A stretch of DNA of 64,000 nt from Ruminococcus sp. (GCA_015066705.1 SVNV01000004.1:1-64000); one strand, 5' to 3'. Shown: positions 24,010 to 32,702, counted from the first letter of the stretch. A program made the numbers and translations. Notes: generated by a model from the letters alone, not told the origin.

Positions 24010-24801
24010 ATGAAATATTTTTCAAAAGACAATAACATATATCTTACCCGACAGGATTTTGACCTTGACGAAACTCTCGATTGCGGACAGGCTTTCAGAT
24101 GGGAGAAAACTGGCGAAAATACCTATAAAGGTTTTTACCTTAACACCCCTCTGACCATTTCAAACGAGGGGAAATACATTATTTTTTACGAAACTGATGA
24201 AGAGACCTTTTTAAAAGTATGGGCAGATTATTTTGATTTATACACAGATTACAGCGTGATGAAAAATCGCTTTTCTCAGGACGAAACCTTGAAAAAAGCC
24301 TGTGAATTCGCCTCAGGAATACGTCTTTTAAAGCAGGACAAATGGGAAGCACTTTGTTCTTTTATAATTTCCCAAAACAACAACATCCCACGAATCAAGG
24401 GAATAATTTCACGACTTTGTGAACATTACGGAGGCTTCCCTACATACTCACAGCTTTCTAAGGAAACCCCTGAAAGTCTTTCTTTTTTAAGAGCAGGATT
24501 CCGAGCTAAATACCTTGTTGACGCTTCACAGAAGCTTGAAAGTGGCCAGCTTTCACTGGAGGAGATTTCAAAAACCGACATTGAAACCGCAAGAAAAATG
24601 CTGATGACCATAAAGGGTGTTGGGCCTAAGGTAGCGGAATGTGCCCTTTTGTATGGAATGTACCGCACAGAGGCATTTCCGGTTGACGTATGGATAAAGA
24701 GAGTTCTAGAAAACTACTATCCTAAGGGACTTCCTGAATGTGTAAAGGGTGTTGAGGGTATCGCCCAGCAGTATCTTTTTCATTATATAAGAAATCTGTA
24801 A
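24010..24801 (+). CDS. OGG1-type 8-oxoguanine DNA glycosylase/AP lyase
   Basis: 263 aa. N-terminal OGG domain (LTRQDFDLDETLDCGQAFRWE ... YKGFYLNTPLTI), then the helical domain with QDKWEALCSFIISQNNNIPRIKGIISRLC, and the helix-hairpin-helix/GPD motif MTIKGVGPKVAECALLYGMYRTEAFPVDVWIKR. The Lys in GVGPKVAEC matches the catalytic lysine of OGG1 and the Asp in PVDVW the conserved catalytic aspartate, so both base removal and strand cleavage are expected. It repairs oxidised guanine. Start preceded by AAGGAT. Confidence 0.9.
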   Translation: MKYFSKDNNIYLTRQDFDLDETLDCGQAFRWEKTGENTYKGFYLNTPLTISNEGKYIIFYETDEETFLKVWADYFDLYTDYSVMKNRFSQDETLKKACEFASGIRLLKQDKWEALCSFIISQNNNIPRIKGIISRLCEHYGGFPTYSQLSKETPESLSFLRAGFRAKYLVDASQKLESGQLSLEEISKTDIETARKMLMTIKGVGPKVAECALLYGMYRTEAFPVDVWIKRVLENYYPKGLPECVKGVEGIAQQYLFHYIRNL

Positions 24802-24850
24802 TCTTTGATATTCAGCATTTTATTTATAATTCATCGCCGAAAGGCGATAC

Positions 24851-24886
24851 ATCAATTGTCAATTGTCCATTGTCAATTGTCAATTG
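24851..24886. repeat. Short tandem repeat of CAATTGTC units
   Basis: ATTGTCAATTGTCCATTGTC-type units, about four copies of an 8-10-bp self-complementary word, next to a GAAA-capped hairpin ATCGCC-gaaa-GGCGAT at 24833-24848. It lies between the glycosylase stop and the thiT promoter. Too short and irregular for CRISPR. Confidence 0.7.
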
Positions 24887-24895
24887 AATTTACTG

Positions 24896-24924
24896 TTGAC
24901 AACTCTAAATCATTGTGCTATAAT
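24896..24924 (+). promoter_or_regulatory. Promoter of TPP riboswitch-thiT
   Basis: Consensus-perfect TTGACA, 17 bp, TATAAT. Confidence 0.9.
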
Positions 24925-24967
24925 ATGCAAGTAGCTACAATTTGTAAGAAAATTTTCTGAAAATTAA

Positions 24968-25064
24968 ATACGGGGAGCTGATAAATCGGCTGAGAGGGAA
25001 TTGTGAATTCCGACCCTGCAAAAATTATTTTGCGAACCTGATTCGGATAATGCCGACGTAGGAA
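24968..25064 (+). ncRNA. TPP (THI-element) riboswitch aptamer
   Basis: Contains ACGGGGAGCTG, CGGCTGAGAGGG, ACCCTGC, GAACCTGATTCGGATAATGCC and GACGTAGGAA in the right order, the hallmark blocks of the thiamin pyrophosphate aptamer. It controls the thiamin transporter gene that follows. Confidence 0.96.
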
Positions 25065-25074
25065 AACTTATTGG

Positions 25075-25112
25075 GATAGGCTCGTATGAATGCCTGTCCT
25101 TTTTTGTTTTCT
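25075..25112 (+). terminator. TPP-controlled terminator in thiT leader
   Basis: Arms GGATAGGC / GCCTGTCC followed by TTTTTTGTTTT, directly after the aptamer. Ligand-bound aptamer should favour this terminator. Confidence 0.85.
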
Positions 25113-25141
25113 GTTTGATTTTAACAGAAAGGATTTTTAAA

Positions 25142-25726
25142 ATGAAAGACAAAAAATTAACCATTCTCGTTGAGGGAGCCATTATGATTGCTCTTGCAAC
25201 GGTACTTAGCTACATACGTGTTTACAAGCTTCCATGGGGTGGCTCTATTACCCTTCTTTCAATGTTGCCTGTTGTTATTTTTTCAATAAAACACGGTGTA
25301 AAATACGGACTTACTGTATCCTTTATCTTTTCACTTGTTCAGCTTTTACAAGGAATAATGGACGGACTTTTCGGCTGGGGACTTACCTCAGGAATGCTTG
25401 TTGCCTGCATTTTATTTGACTATATCCTTGCATTCTCAGTGCTTGGAATTGCAGGAATTTTCAGAAAACAGGGATTTTTCGGCTGGCTTCTTGGAATTAT
25501 CCTTGCACTTATGCTCAGATACGCCTGTCACTTTACAACCGGTGTTGTAATCTGGAAGTCGGTCGGTGCTTTGTGGGACGGCTTCTCCACAGATAATTTC
25601 TGGCTTTACAGCCTCCTTTACAACGGCTCGTATATGCTTCCTGAAATTATTTTCACAACTATAGGTGCTGCGATTATGTTAAAGCTTCCGCAGATTAAAG
25701 GGCTTGTAGCACCAGCTGACAAATAA
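25142..25726 (+). CDS. thiT: Thiamin ECF transporter substrate-binding component ThiT
   Basis: 194 aa from MKDKKLTILVEGAIMIALATVL, with AGAAAGGA upstream. Six membrane helices. Family features include the N-terminal AxxxALATxLS helix, LPWGGSITLLSMLPVVIFS, and the Trp/Tyr-rich later helices (GWGL, YSLLYNGSYMLPE) that line the thiamin pocket. It binds thiamin at the membrane and works with a shared EcfAA'T energising module encoded elsewhere. Placement under a TPP riboswitch confirms the substrate. Confidence 0.95.
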   Translation: MKDKKLTILVEGAIMIALATVLSYIRVYKLPWGGSITLLSMLPVVIFSIKHGVKYGLTVSFIFSLVQLLQGIMDGLFGWGLTSGMLVACILFDYILAFSVLGIAGIFRKQGFFGWLLGIILALMLRYACHFTTGVVIWKSVGALWDGFSTDNFWLYSLLYNGSYMLPEIIFTTIGAAIMLKLPQIKGLVAPADK

Positions 25727-25733
25727 CACAAAA

Positions 25734-25766
25734 GGACTTGTTCACTAAGAACAAGTCCTTATTTAT
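25734..25766. terminator. Terminator between thiT and GH5 gene
   Basis: Arms AAGGACTTGTTC / GAACAAGTCCTT; usable in both directions for the two converging genes. Confidence 0.85.
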
Positions 25767-25767
25767 T

Positions 25768-26793
25768 TTATAAGTAATTTTTCAGGTCATCAATAACGTC
25801 TTTCATATGGTCATCAATAATTCCAAAGCCCATTTTCTTATATGACCACGCTGCCCTGCCGATACCGTATTTTGTAAAAATAGCATTCATATCCTTGTAC
25901 CATCTGAGAGTGTCCTGAGGGTCAGCATTTACAATTACGCCGTATTCCCCACAATACAAAGGAACATTTCTCTCCTTTGCAACCTCAACAGCTTCTAAAA
26001 ACATATGCTCAAGCATATCTATGCCCTTTGCATCCTTATGAATCTGTTTGAAAAACCAAGAGTAAGCGCCGTTAAGCTGTGTATCGGATATATCCATATA
26101 TTCTTCTGCTGAAAGAGGATAGGAAACTCTGAATTCAAGCGGCATTGTCTTTTCCCAGCTTGCACCCTGATGAGAGAAGATGTGTGGCTCATAATAATGG
26201 AAGGAATACACGATTTTGTCGTCAGGTGGTAAAAGCAGTTCCTTAACCGAATAAATGTGGTTGTATCTTGCACCACCTACTAAAATCCAGTTATCCGGTG
26301 CATTTTTTCTGACACGTTCAATAGCACGCAAGGCGATTTCATTCCACTTGTCAGAAACATTTTCGTCAACCACCTCATTAAGCAAATCAAATGCTACGTG
26401 GTCGTATTTTCCATAGCGAGCGGAAAGCTTGTCCCACAGTGAGAAAAATCTTTCCTGAAGTACTTCGTCAGTGAAAAATCCTGAGCAATCCTTGAAATTT
26501 CCGAAGCTGTATCCTGCTGTTCTATGAAGGTCGATAAGAACGTTGAGCCCATATTTTTTTGCCCACAAAACAGCCTTATCAATATACTCATAGCCCTCTT
26601 CAAGAGGTTCGCCCTCCTCGTTTTCAATAAGCATATAATCAATAGGAAGTCTGATATGGTCAAGTCCAAGATTTTTGATATCAGCAAAATCCTGTTCAGT
26701 TATAAAAGTGTCCATATGCTCCTTTTTAAGCCAGCACTGTGAAAGCCAGCCACCGATATTCACACCCTTGATAAATCCCTCAAAAGTTCTCAT
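25768..26793 (-). CDS. Glycoside hydrolase family 5-like endoglucanase/exo-glucanase, cytosolic
   Basis: 341 aa, TIM barrel. Opening FIKGVNIGGWLSQC and LGLDHIRLPIDYMLIE, then LIDLHRTAGYSFGN. The acid/base Glu is in AFDLLNEVVDE, the active-site SFHYYEPHIFSHQG follows, and the nucleophile Glu is in PLYCGEYGVIV. No signal peptide, anchor or carbohydrate-binding module, so it should act on imported oligosaccharides (beta-1,3/1,4-glucan or mannan type; not resolvable). Single gene; several GATACTT/AAGTATC half-sites upstream hint at sugar-responsive repression. Confidence 0.88.
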   Translation of the reverse strand: MRTFEGFIKGVNIGGWLSQCWLKKEHMDTFITEQDFADIKNLGLDHIRLPIDYMLIENEEGEPLEEGYEYIDKAVLWAKKYGLNVLIDLHRTAGYSFGNFKDCSGFFTDEVLQERFFSLWDKLSARYGKYDHVAFDLLNEVVDENVSDKWNEIALRAIERVRKNAPDNWILVGGARYNHIYSVKELLLPPDDKIVYSFHYYEPHIFSHQGASWEKTMPLEFRVSYPLSAEEYMDISDTQLNGAYSWFFKQIHKDAKGIDMLEHMFLEAVEVAKERNVPLYCGEYGVIVNADPQDTLRWYKDMNAIFTKYGIGRAAWSYKKMGFGIIDDHMKDVIDDLKNYL

Positions 26794-26890
26794 AGATATA
26801 CTCCTTTAAAGTATTTTTTTACATAATAACACAACTATAATACGATTTCAATAACAATAGTATCTTTTTCTGCGAATATCAAACCTTTTC

Positions 26891-26910
26891 GATACTTTTG
26901 TTAAAGTATC
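26891..26910. promoter_or_regulatory. Candidate operator upstream of GH5 gene
   Basis: Inverted repeat GATACTTT-tgtt-AAAGTATC. Further half-sites lie nearby: AAAGTATT (26815 region), GTATCTTT (26860 region) and GATACTTA (26932 region). LacI- or GntR-like regulators bind such sites; the regulator is not in this window. Confidence 0.5.
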
Positions 26911-26943
26911 ATTACTATTTATGATACTTAAAATGACATAACA

Positions 26944-26976
26944 AAAAAGCAGAAGGAACATTGTCCTTCTGCTTTA
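26944..26976 (-). terminator. Terminator of pepD-OPT-PqqD operon
   Basis: Arms AAAGCAGAAGGA / TCCTTCTGCTTT, directly after the PqqD-like stop. Confidence 0.82.
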
Positions 26977-26979
26977 AAT

Positions 26980-27324
26980 TTACATAACAATAAAATGATA
27001 GCTTTCGAGAATACTGATATACTTTGCAAGTCTTTCGTAAAGAGGCTCAGCCTTTTCGCCGAAATGCTCCTTAACAATTACTCCAAGCTCCGTAATAGTC
27101 ATCTCGCCATCAAGATACGGCCAGATAAAGCTTCCTGTTTCATCAAGATGAACATAGGTTATTTTTGGCTTTTTCAGAAGCTTCTGAAAAATTCTGTTTA
27201 CAACTCCTGTGTTTTCAACCTCAAGAGTAACAACACCCTTTTCATCTGTTGTAAAGTTTAAAACAGGATTTCTTTTAGGCTTGTTTTCCAGATAATTCTC
27301 GTCAATGACTTTCTTTTTACTCAT
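26980..27324 (-). CDS. PqqD-like (RRE-fold) protein
   Basis: 114 aa from MSKKKVIDENYLENK; this ATG lies inside the last codons of the transporter gene (8-bp overlap), so translation is probably coupled. The C-terminal ~70 residues match PqqD: YVHLDETGSFIWPYLDGEMTITELGVIVKEHFGEKAEPLYERLAKYISIL. PqqD/RRE domains hold a peptide for a modifying radical-SAM enzyme, but no such enzyme or precursor gene is nearby. It may be an accessory or regulatory subunit of the peptide transporter; that is inference. Confidence 0.8.
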   Translation of the reverse strand: MSKKKVIDENYLENKPKRNPVLNFTTDEKGVVTLEVENTGVVNRIFQKLLKKPKITYVHLDETGSFIWPYLDGEMTITELGVIVKEHFGEKAEPLYERLAKYISILESYHFIVM

Positions 27325-29233
27325 CTGTCTTTGCACGCTTCTTCCAGAGTGAGAATTTCAGGACTGTAAGAATAGTAATTGCAAGGAGAACAAGTCCACC
27401 GATATTCATAACGATTGCAGGAATTCCAAGCTTAGCTGAAAGGTCAAATGCGTCTGTAAGACCTACGATAGAAAGTAATGCAATAATGATACCCACAATA
27501 CCTTCGCCGGCAATCATACCTGAACAGAAAAGAATACCATTATTTGTGATTTCCTTCTTTTCTTCCTCAGGCTTGTTGAGCTTGTCCATAAAGAGTCTGA
27601 TAAGACCACCAATCATAATACAAGCATTAAGCTGTACCGGGAGGTACATACCGATTGCAAATGGAAGAACAGGGATTCTGATAATTTCAATGATAACAGC
27701 TATCATCGCACCGATGAATACAAGATTCCATGGGAGCTCACCGCCCATAACACCCTCAACAATAAGCTTCATAAGTGTAGCCTGAGGTGCTGCGATTTCG
27801 TCTGAGCCAAAACCATAAGCACTGTCAAGGAGATAAAGTGTTCCGCCGATAGCAAGAGCAGAAGCAATTACACCGATAACCTCACCAATCTGCTGCTTCT
27901 TAGGTGTAGCACCAAGAATGAAGCCTGTTTTAAGGTCCTGTGATGTATCGCCTGCGATAGCTGAAACAATACAGATAATTGAACCGATAGCAATAGCACT
28001 GATATAGCCCTCTGCACCTTCTGCACCTGTAAATTTAAGGATAAGTGTCGAGATGAGAAGTGTAGCAATAGCCATACCTGAAACAGGGTTGTTTGAGCTT
28101 CCTACAAGACCAACCATTCTTGAAGAAACAGTTGCAAAGAAGAAACCGAAAACAACAATGATAAACGCACCGAGAAGCGATACCGGAATTACAGGTACAA
28201 GCCATACAAGAAGTGTAAGTACAAGTATAGCACCAATAACAAACTTCATATTAAAGTCTTTTTCTGTACGGAGATTTGAACCTGCACCGCCTGACTTCAT
28301 GCTCTTCATAGCACCGCCGAATGTCTTGATAATAATCGGAAGTGACTTAACAAGGCTGATGATACCGCCAGCTGCAAGAGCACCAGCACCGATATATCTG
28401 ATGTATGAGCTCCAGATAGCGCTTGCACCACCTGCTGCGTACATTTCACCGATTGTAGTTGTTCCAGGGTAGATTGTAGCATCAGCACCAAAAAGTACAA
28501 TTATTGGAATAATTACCAACCAGCTGAGCACACCGCCCGCAAACATAAATGATGAAATTCTTGCGCCACAGATATAACCTACGCTGAGTACAGCAGGATA
28601 AATCTGTGTTCCGATTTCGCCCTTAAGTCCCTTGATAGCAACAGAAATTTCTCCTGAAACCACCTTGAATCCGTCAATAATAAACTTTAATACAGCTGCA
28701 AAGCCCATACCAGCAAATACAGTAGAAGCATTTGCACCGCCCTGTTCTCCTGCAAGAAGAACTTCAGCACAAGCTGTTCCCTCAGGATAAGGAAGAACTC
28801 CGTGTTCCTTAACGATGAGGGCATTTCTCAGAGGAACCATAAAGAATACACCGAGAAGACCACCGAGAACTGCAATAACACTGATTTCTACAATATCAGG
28901 CTTGTCCATAATCCCTTCCTCAGCCCAAAGAAAGAGTGCAGGAAGTGTAAAAATAGCACCTGCTGCAAGAGATTCACCTGCAGAACCGATTGTCTGCACG
29001 ATATTGCTTTCAAGAATTGAATTTTTACGCAAAATAATGCGGATAACGCCCATAGCAATTACTGCTGCAGGAATTGAAGCAGATACAGTCATACCTACTT
29101 TAACTCCAAGGTAAGCGTTAGCTGCGCCGAATACTACTGCAAGAAGTATACCCATAATTACAGAAGCAACTGTAATTTCAGGTGTAATCTTTTCTGCAGG
29201 AATATAAGGCTTGAATTGTTTCTGATTATCCAT
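27317..29233 (-). CDS. OPT-family oligopeptide transporter
   Basis: 638 aa with about 14-16 membrane helices and GGAGAGG before the start. Signatures of the OPT family are seen: FGAANAYLGVKVGMTVSASIPAAVIAMGV near residue 40-65, EHGVLPYPEGTACAEVLLAGEQGG, AIAGDTSQDLKTGFILGATPKKQQ, and PFAIGMYLPVQLNACIMIGGLIR toward the C-terminus. It is expected to import small peptides with protons. It is flanked by a dipeptidase gene upstream and a PqqD-like gene downstream in one operon, consistent with peptide uptake and hydrolysis. Confidence 0.93.
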   Translation of the reverse strand: MDNQKQFKPYIPAEKITPEITVASVIMGILLAVVFGAANAYLGVKVGMTVSASIPAAVIAMGVIRIILRKNSILESNIVQTIGSAGESLAAGAIFTLPALFLWAEEGIMDKPDIVEISVIAVLGGLLGVFFMVPLRNALIVKEHGVLPYPEGTACAEVLLAGEQGGANASTVFAGMGFAAVLKFIIDGFKVVSGEISVAIKGLKGEIGTQIYPAVLSVGYICGARISSFMFAGGVLSWLVIIPIIVLFGADATIYPGTTTIGEMYAAGGASAIWSSYIRYIGAGALAAGGIISLVKSLPIIIKTFGGAMKSMKSGGAGSNLRTEKDFNMKFVIGAILVLTLLVWLVPVIPVSLLGAFIIVVFGFFFATVSSRMVGLVGSSNNPVSGMAIATLLISTLILKFTGAEGAEGYISAIAIGSIICIVSAIAGDTSQDLKTGFILGATPKKQQIGEVIGVIASALAIGGTLYLLDSAYGFGSDEIAAPQATLMKLIVEGVMGGELPWNLVFIGAMIAVIIEIIRIPVLPFAIGMYLPVQLNACIMIGGLIRLFMDKLNKPEEEKKEITNNGILFCSGMIAGEGIVGIIIALLSIVGLTDAFDLSAKLGIPAIVMNIGGLVLLAITILTVLKFSLWKKRAKTDE

Positions 29234-29308
29234 AACCTCTCCTATCCGTCATAGCTTTTTTTGCTACAACTTTTTTTGTATCAAATGAGCGATATCGCTC
29301 TAATGACC

Positions 29309-30751
29309 TTACTTCAAACGTTTCAGAATTGAAATCAACAGTCTGAAAGTATTTTCTGTCGATGAAACAGAAAGCTTTTCGTTTACGGTATGAACTCCGT
29401 GCATTTCAGGACCGATGGCAATACAATCAAGACCTTCGATTGCCGCAGAAAATACGCTACATTCAAGTCCCGCATGAATAGCTTCTACCTTTGGCTTTTC
29501 GCCATAATAAGCTTCATAACAGTTTTTATAGAGTTCCTGAAGCTTTGAGTCTCTCAGGAATTCCCAAGGCGGATAGAATCCTGACGACTCAGCCACACAA
29601 GGAACACACTGTGAAAATCTCGTCATCATTTCCTTAAGGAAATCCATTCCCGACATCAGATTACTTCTCTGAGCAAACTTGATTACAACTTCATTTTCAT
29701 CAGTTTTCAGTATACCCAGATTCTGTGAAGTTTCAACAAGACCCTCAATCTCAGCGCTCATTCTGATAATCCCCTCAGGAACGCAGGCCAAGAAATAAAC
29801 CAGTCCGTCTCGAACTTCACTATTCATAACCTCCTGCTCACAAGCCTCGCTTACAGTGATTTCATATCTGAAGCCCGGCTCTCTTGCAGAAAGCTCATTT
29901 TTTACAATTTCAAGATACTTTTCAGCTTCGGCTCTGAGTGTTTCTCCATTTTCACAGCAAAGCTGAGCCTTACAGCTATTTGTAATAGCATTGGTTTTAT
30001 CACCGCCGTCAACACTTACAATCTCAAAATCCATATTGAATTTCAGATGATTAAGGAGACGTCCCATAAGGTTGTTGGCGTTGACTCTGCCCTTATCGAT
30101 TTCTACTCCGGAATGTCCGCCCTGAAGTCCCTTAAGCGAAATCTTCACAGCTTTCCCCTGTGCTTTTACCCTCTCAACAGGTATTCTCACCGAAAAATCA
30201 TTTCCGCCTGCGCAGGAAACCGTAAGAGTATCGTCCTCCTCAGCGTCAAGGTTAATCATTCTCTTGGATTTCAGAACTGATTTATCAAGAACATTTGCAC
30301 CGATAAGTCCGATTTCCTCGTCTATTGTAAATACTGCCTCGATAGGTGGGTGAGAAATATTATTGCTCTCAAGCACTGCAAGAATCATCGAAATAGCAAT
30401 TCCGTTATCAGCACCAAGAGTTGTTCCTTTTGCTTTAAGGTAGTCCCCGTCAACATAAACATCAAGACCGTCATTTTCAAAATCTATTTCACAGTCGTCT
30501 GTTTTCTGACAAACCATATCAAGGTGCCCCTGCAAAATAACCGGCTCAGAATCCTCATATCCAGCCGTACCCTTTTTATAAATAACGACATTTCCATAGC
30601 TGTCGGTGTAGTATTCAAGGTTTTGTTTTTTGGCAAATTCAACGCAATAGCGTGAAATTTTTTCCATATTCCCTGAGCCTCTCGGCACAGAGCAGATTTC
30701 CTCAAAATATGAAAAAACCCTTTCAGGTTTTACAAGCGCAAATTCAGGCAT
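29309..30751 (-). CDS. pepD: Cytosolic beta-Ala-His / aminoacyl-histidine dipeptidase (M20)
   Basis: 480 aa, normal for PepD. Metal-site motifs: LQGHLDMVCQK, TTLGADNGIAISMIL, FTIDEEIGLIGA and the lid-domain segment GLQGGHSGVEIDKGRVNANNLMGRL; the final His is in GPEMHGVHTVNEK. It hydrolyses a broad range of dipeptides with two zinc ions. First gene of the operon with the OPT transporter, so imported peptides can be degraded at once. Strong GGAGG site before the start. Confidence 0.95.
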   Translation of the reverse strand: MPEFALVKPERVFSYFEEICSVPRGSGNMEKISRYCVEFAKKQNLEYYTDSYGNVVIYKKGTAGYEDSEPVILQGHLDMVCQKTDDCEIDFENDGLDVYVDGDYLKAKGTTLGADNGIAISMILAVLESNNISHPPIEAVFTIDEEIGLIGANVLDKSVLKSKRMINLDAEEDDTLTVSCAGGNDFSVRIPVERVKAQGKAVKISLKGLQGGHSGVEIDKGRVNANNLMGRLLNHLKFNMDFEIVSVDGGDKTNAITNSCKAQLCCENGETLRAEAEKYLEIVKNELSAREPGFRYEITVSEACEQEVMNSEVRDGLVYFLACVPEGIIRMSAEIEGLVETSQNLGILKTDENEVVIKFAQRSNLMSGMDFLKEMMTRFSQCVPCVAESSGFYPPWEFLRDSKLQELYKNCYEAYYGEKPKVEAIHAGLECSVFSAAIEGLDCIAIGPEMHGVHTVNEKLSVSSTENTFRLLISILKRLK

Positions 30752-30799
30752 ATTTTACCTCCGAAAATTTTTGTATTTCAAGCGAAACACATACATAAT

Positions 30800-30828
30800 A
30801 GTATACCATAAGCATACCCAACTGTCAA
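30800..30828 (-). promoter_or_regulatory. Promoter of pepD operon
   Basis: On the minus strand TTGACA, 17 bp, TATACT. Confidence 0.85.
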
Positions 30829-30861
30829 GGAAAGCACTCCTTTTTAAAGCTGAATAAATAG

Positions 30862-30898
30862 TAAACAAAAATAAACCCTGCCAAATTCCGACAGAGTT
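30862..30898 (-). terminator. Terminator of the XRE/membrane regulator gene
   Basis: On the minus strand arms AACTCTGTC / GGCAGGGTT (with G-U pairs) then TTTATTTTTG. It stands about 100 bp past the gene's stop. Confidence 0.6.
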
Positions 30899-30999
30899 TT
30901 TTGGTTATATTTTACAATATTTTTAAATGCTGGAATTTAGCAAATCCCAATCAGATTTACGCTTACAAAATCCGGTTTTAAAATAAAAATTAAGATAAT

Positions 31000-32004
31000 T
31001 TACTGTCTTTTATTTATACTGATTCTGCATATTCCTATTATCAAAAAGACAATGCCGATAAACAAAAGTGATGTAATACAAATAAAATGAACATTTCCAT
31101 TTACGCACTGCTTCCAGTTATTAAAATCCACCTCGTAATGATTTTCATTAAGTCCAAAAAGCTTATTTATAATATGGTTTGTGAAATAATAAGTTACAGA
31201 ACATACGAAAATACAGATTCCCGTTTTAATGAAAGAATCACCACGCAGCGTGCAAATGATAGTACACAGTATAACAGGTGCAAATGCATAACAGGTAATG
31301 AGTATTGCAGGCAAAAGTGCAAAGGAATGCCAGGTACGCACATTTACAAGCAGCAGGATTGTCAGCAAAAAGGTCGATGTAAATGAAATCACAAACTTAT
31401 ATCTTGATAGTTTGGATTTTGATAAGAAGACAGGCACAAAGACCAGCACATATCCCATCAGAGTGCCTATACAAGCATTCACAAACCACGACAGATTACT
31501 TGTATAAACTGCGCAGGTAAACAGTAGCAGGCATATAGACAGATATGTTGTAGCTGAAAAAACAAGCAGTTTTTTCGTCTTGAAAAAAGATGTAAATGTC
31601 GGAACAAAAGAATAGGCACAAAGCAGTGCAGTTAATACGATGAAAAACCAAGACAGCGTATGGTTTACGGCAATATTGCAAATAAAACAAGTCAATAATG
31701 CAGCCAAATATGATATTGTAGGAACCCAGAACCAAGTTCCACGTATAACACGGAAATTGTGTGCTTCACGTCTCATTTTTCTTGTTTCTGTGTCCGTAGA
31801 AGATGTTATTAGCTCGTGCTCGCTTATATCAAGAAACTTACAGATATCAGAAATCAAAGTAATATCAGGATAGGATACTCCCCTCTCCCACTTACTGACA
31901 GCACCCTCTGTAACAAACAGCAATTCTGCCAGTTCTTTTTGCGAATAATTCTTCTCCATTCGTTTGGCTTTTATAAACGAACCAAAAGTTTTTTTATCAG
32001 TCAT
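31000..32004 (-). CDS. XRE-family helix-turn-helix regulator with membrane domain
   Basis: 334 aa. Residues 8-65 form an XRE helix-turn-helix (FIKAKRMEKNYSQKELAELL ... EGAVSKWERGVSYPDITLISDICKFLDISEHEL). From about residue 95 there are seven or eight hydrophobic helices ending IIGICRISINKR. The DNA-binding part is thus tethered to the membrane. Perfect AGGAGGTGAA before the start. Such proteins in Firmicutes often sense envelope stress or small lipophilic compounds; the ligand and targets here are unknown. Monocistronic. Confidence 0.88.
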   Translation of the reverse strand: MTDKKTFGSFIKAKRMEKNYSQKELAELLFVTEGAVSKWERGVSYPDITLISDICKFLDISEHELITSSTDTETRKMRREAHNFRVIRGTWFWVPTISYLAALLTCFICNIAVNHTLSWFFIVLTALLCAYSFVPTFTSFFKTKKLLVFSATTYLSICLLLFTCAVYTSNLSWFVNACIGTLMGYVLVFVPVFLSKSKLSRYKFVISFTSTFLLTILLLVNVRTWHSFALLPAILITCYAFAPVILCTIICTLRGDSFIKTGICIFVCSVTYYFTNHIINKLFGLNENHYEVDFNNWKQCVNGNVHFICITSLLFIGIVFLIIGICRISINKRQ

Positions 32005-32205
32005 ATCGGTTCACCTCCTGCTATCATTATAGAGAAACCCTTTTTATCCGTCAATGGACTGTTAAGCCACCCCGCATTTTGCTATATAAGAGCATAATAT
32101 TACAGAATTTCAACTGATTCAATAAAGGGAGCTTGCACCGTAATTCAACGTAGCAAGGGTTGGCTTTAAGATTATTGTACCACAAATCCATAAGCTTTTC
32201 AACAA

Positions 32206-32242
32206 AGAAAAACCTCTCTTGTCCTGATAGACAAAAGAGGTC
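32206..32242 (-). terminator. Terminator of tRNA-Thr/tRNA-Tyr unit
   Basis: On the minus strand arms CCTCTTTTGTC / GACAAGAGAGG then TTTTTC. Confidence 0.85.
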
Positions 32243-32249
32243 TGTTTAC

Positions 32250-32333
32250 TGGTGGGAGAGGGTGGATTCGAACCACCGAAGCCGAAGCAACAGATTTACA
32301 GTCTGCCCCCTTTGGCCACTCGGGAACTCTCCC
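32250..32333 (-). tRNA. tRNA-Tyr (anticodon GTA)
   Basis: Class II tRNA with long variable arm. Acceptor GGGAGAG / CTCTCCC, anticodon stem GCAGA / TCTGT around CTGTAAA, and T-arm GGTGG-TTCGAAT-CCACC. CCA is encoded. Confidence 0.93.
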
Positions 32334-32372
32334 ATAAATATTAAAATCGCCTACATTATTTCAGCGATTAAA

Positions 32373-32448
32373 TGGAGCTGGTGGACGGACTCGAACCCCC
32401 GACCTGCTGATTACAAATCAGCTGCTCTACCAACTGAGCTACACCAGC
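32373..32448 (-). tRNA. tRNA-Thr (anticodon TGT)
   Basis: Acceptor GCTGGTG / CACCAGC, anticodon stem GCTGA / TCAGC around TTTGTAA, and T-arm CGGGGGTTCGAGTCCG-type. CCA is encoded. Cotranscribed with tRNA-Tyr. Confidence 0.93.
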
Positions 32449-32479
32449 ATTTAAAAACGTATTTTCAAACGCAAGATAT

Positions 32480-32508
32480 ATTTTAACATATCCAATCAGA
32501 TTTGTCAA
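32480..32508 (-). promoter_or_regulatory. Promoter of tRNA-Thr/tRNA-Tyr
   Basis: On the minus strand TTGACA, 17 bp, TAAAAT. Confidence 0.85.
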
Positions 32509-32665
32509 TAGCATTCATAACTTTTTTACAATTATTTTTACTATCCTGAAAACCTGTGTCAGACAACTTCCTAATTATATAATAAATAGTCCCCATTGTC
32601 AACAGCTTTTTTATTTTTTGTCGATTTAAACAATATTTATCATTCATTTGAAAAAACATAATAAA

Positions 32666-32702
32666 AAATGCCGATATTACTTGAACATCGGCATTGTTTT
32701 TA
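32666..32702. terminator. Terminator downstream of the ABC exporter operon and tandem repeat
   Basis: Arms ATGCCGAT / ATCGGCAT with T-runs in both directions. The stretch 32509-32665 before it holds no recognisable feature. Confidence 0.75.

Noticed and set aside
24851..24886. Possible CRISPR-like repeats (ATTGTCAATTG)
   Set aside because: Units are 8-10 bp, overlapping and without spacers; no cas gene in the window.
32160..32486. 108-codon plus-strand frame over tRNA-Tyr and tRNA-Thr
   Set aside because: It is the well-known artefact of tRNA genes read on the wrong strand; both tRNAs are complete.
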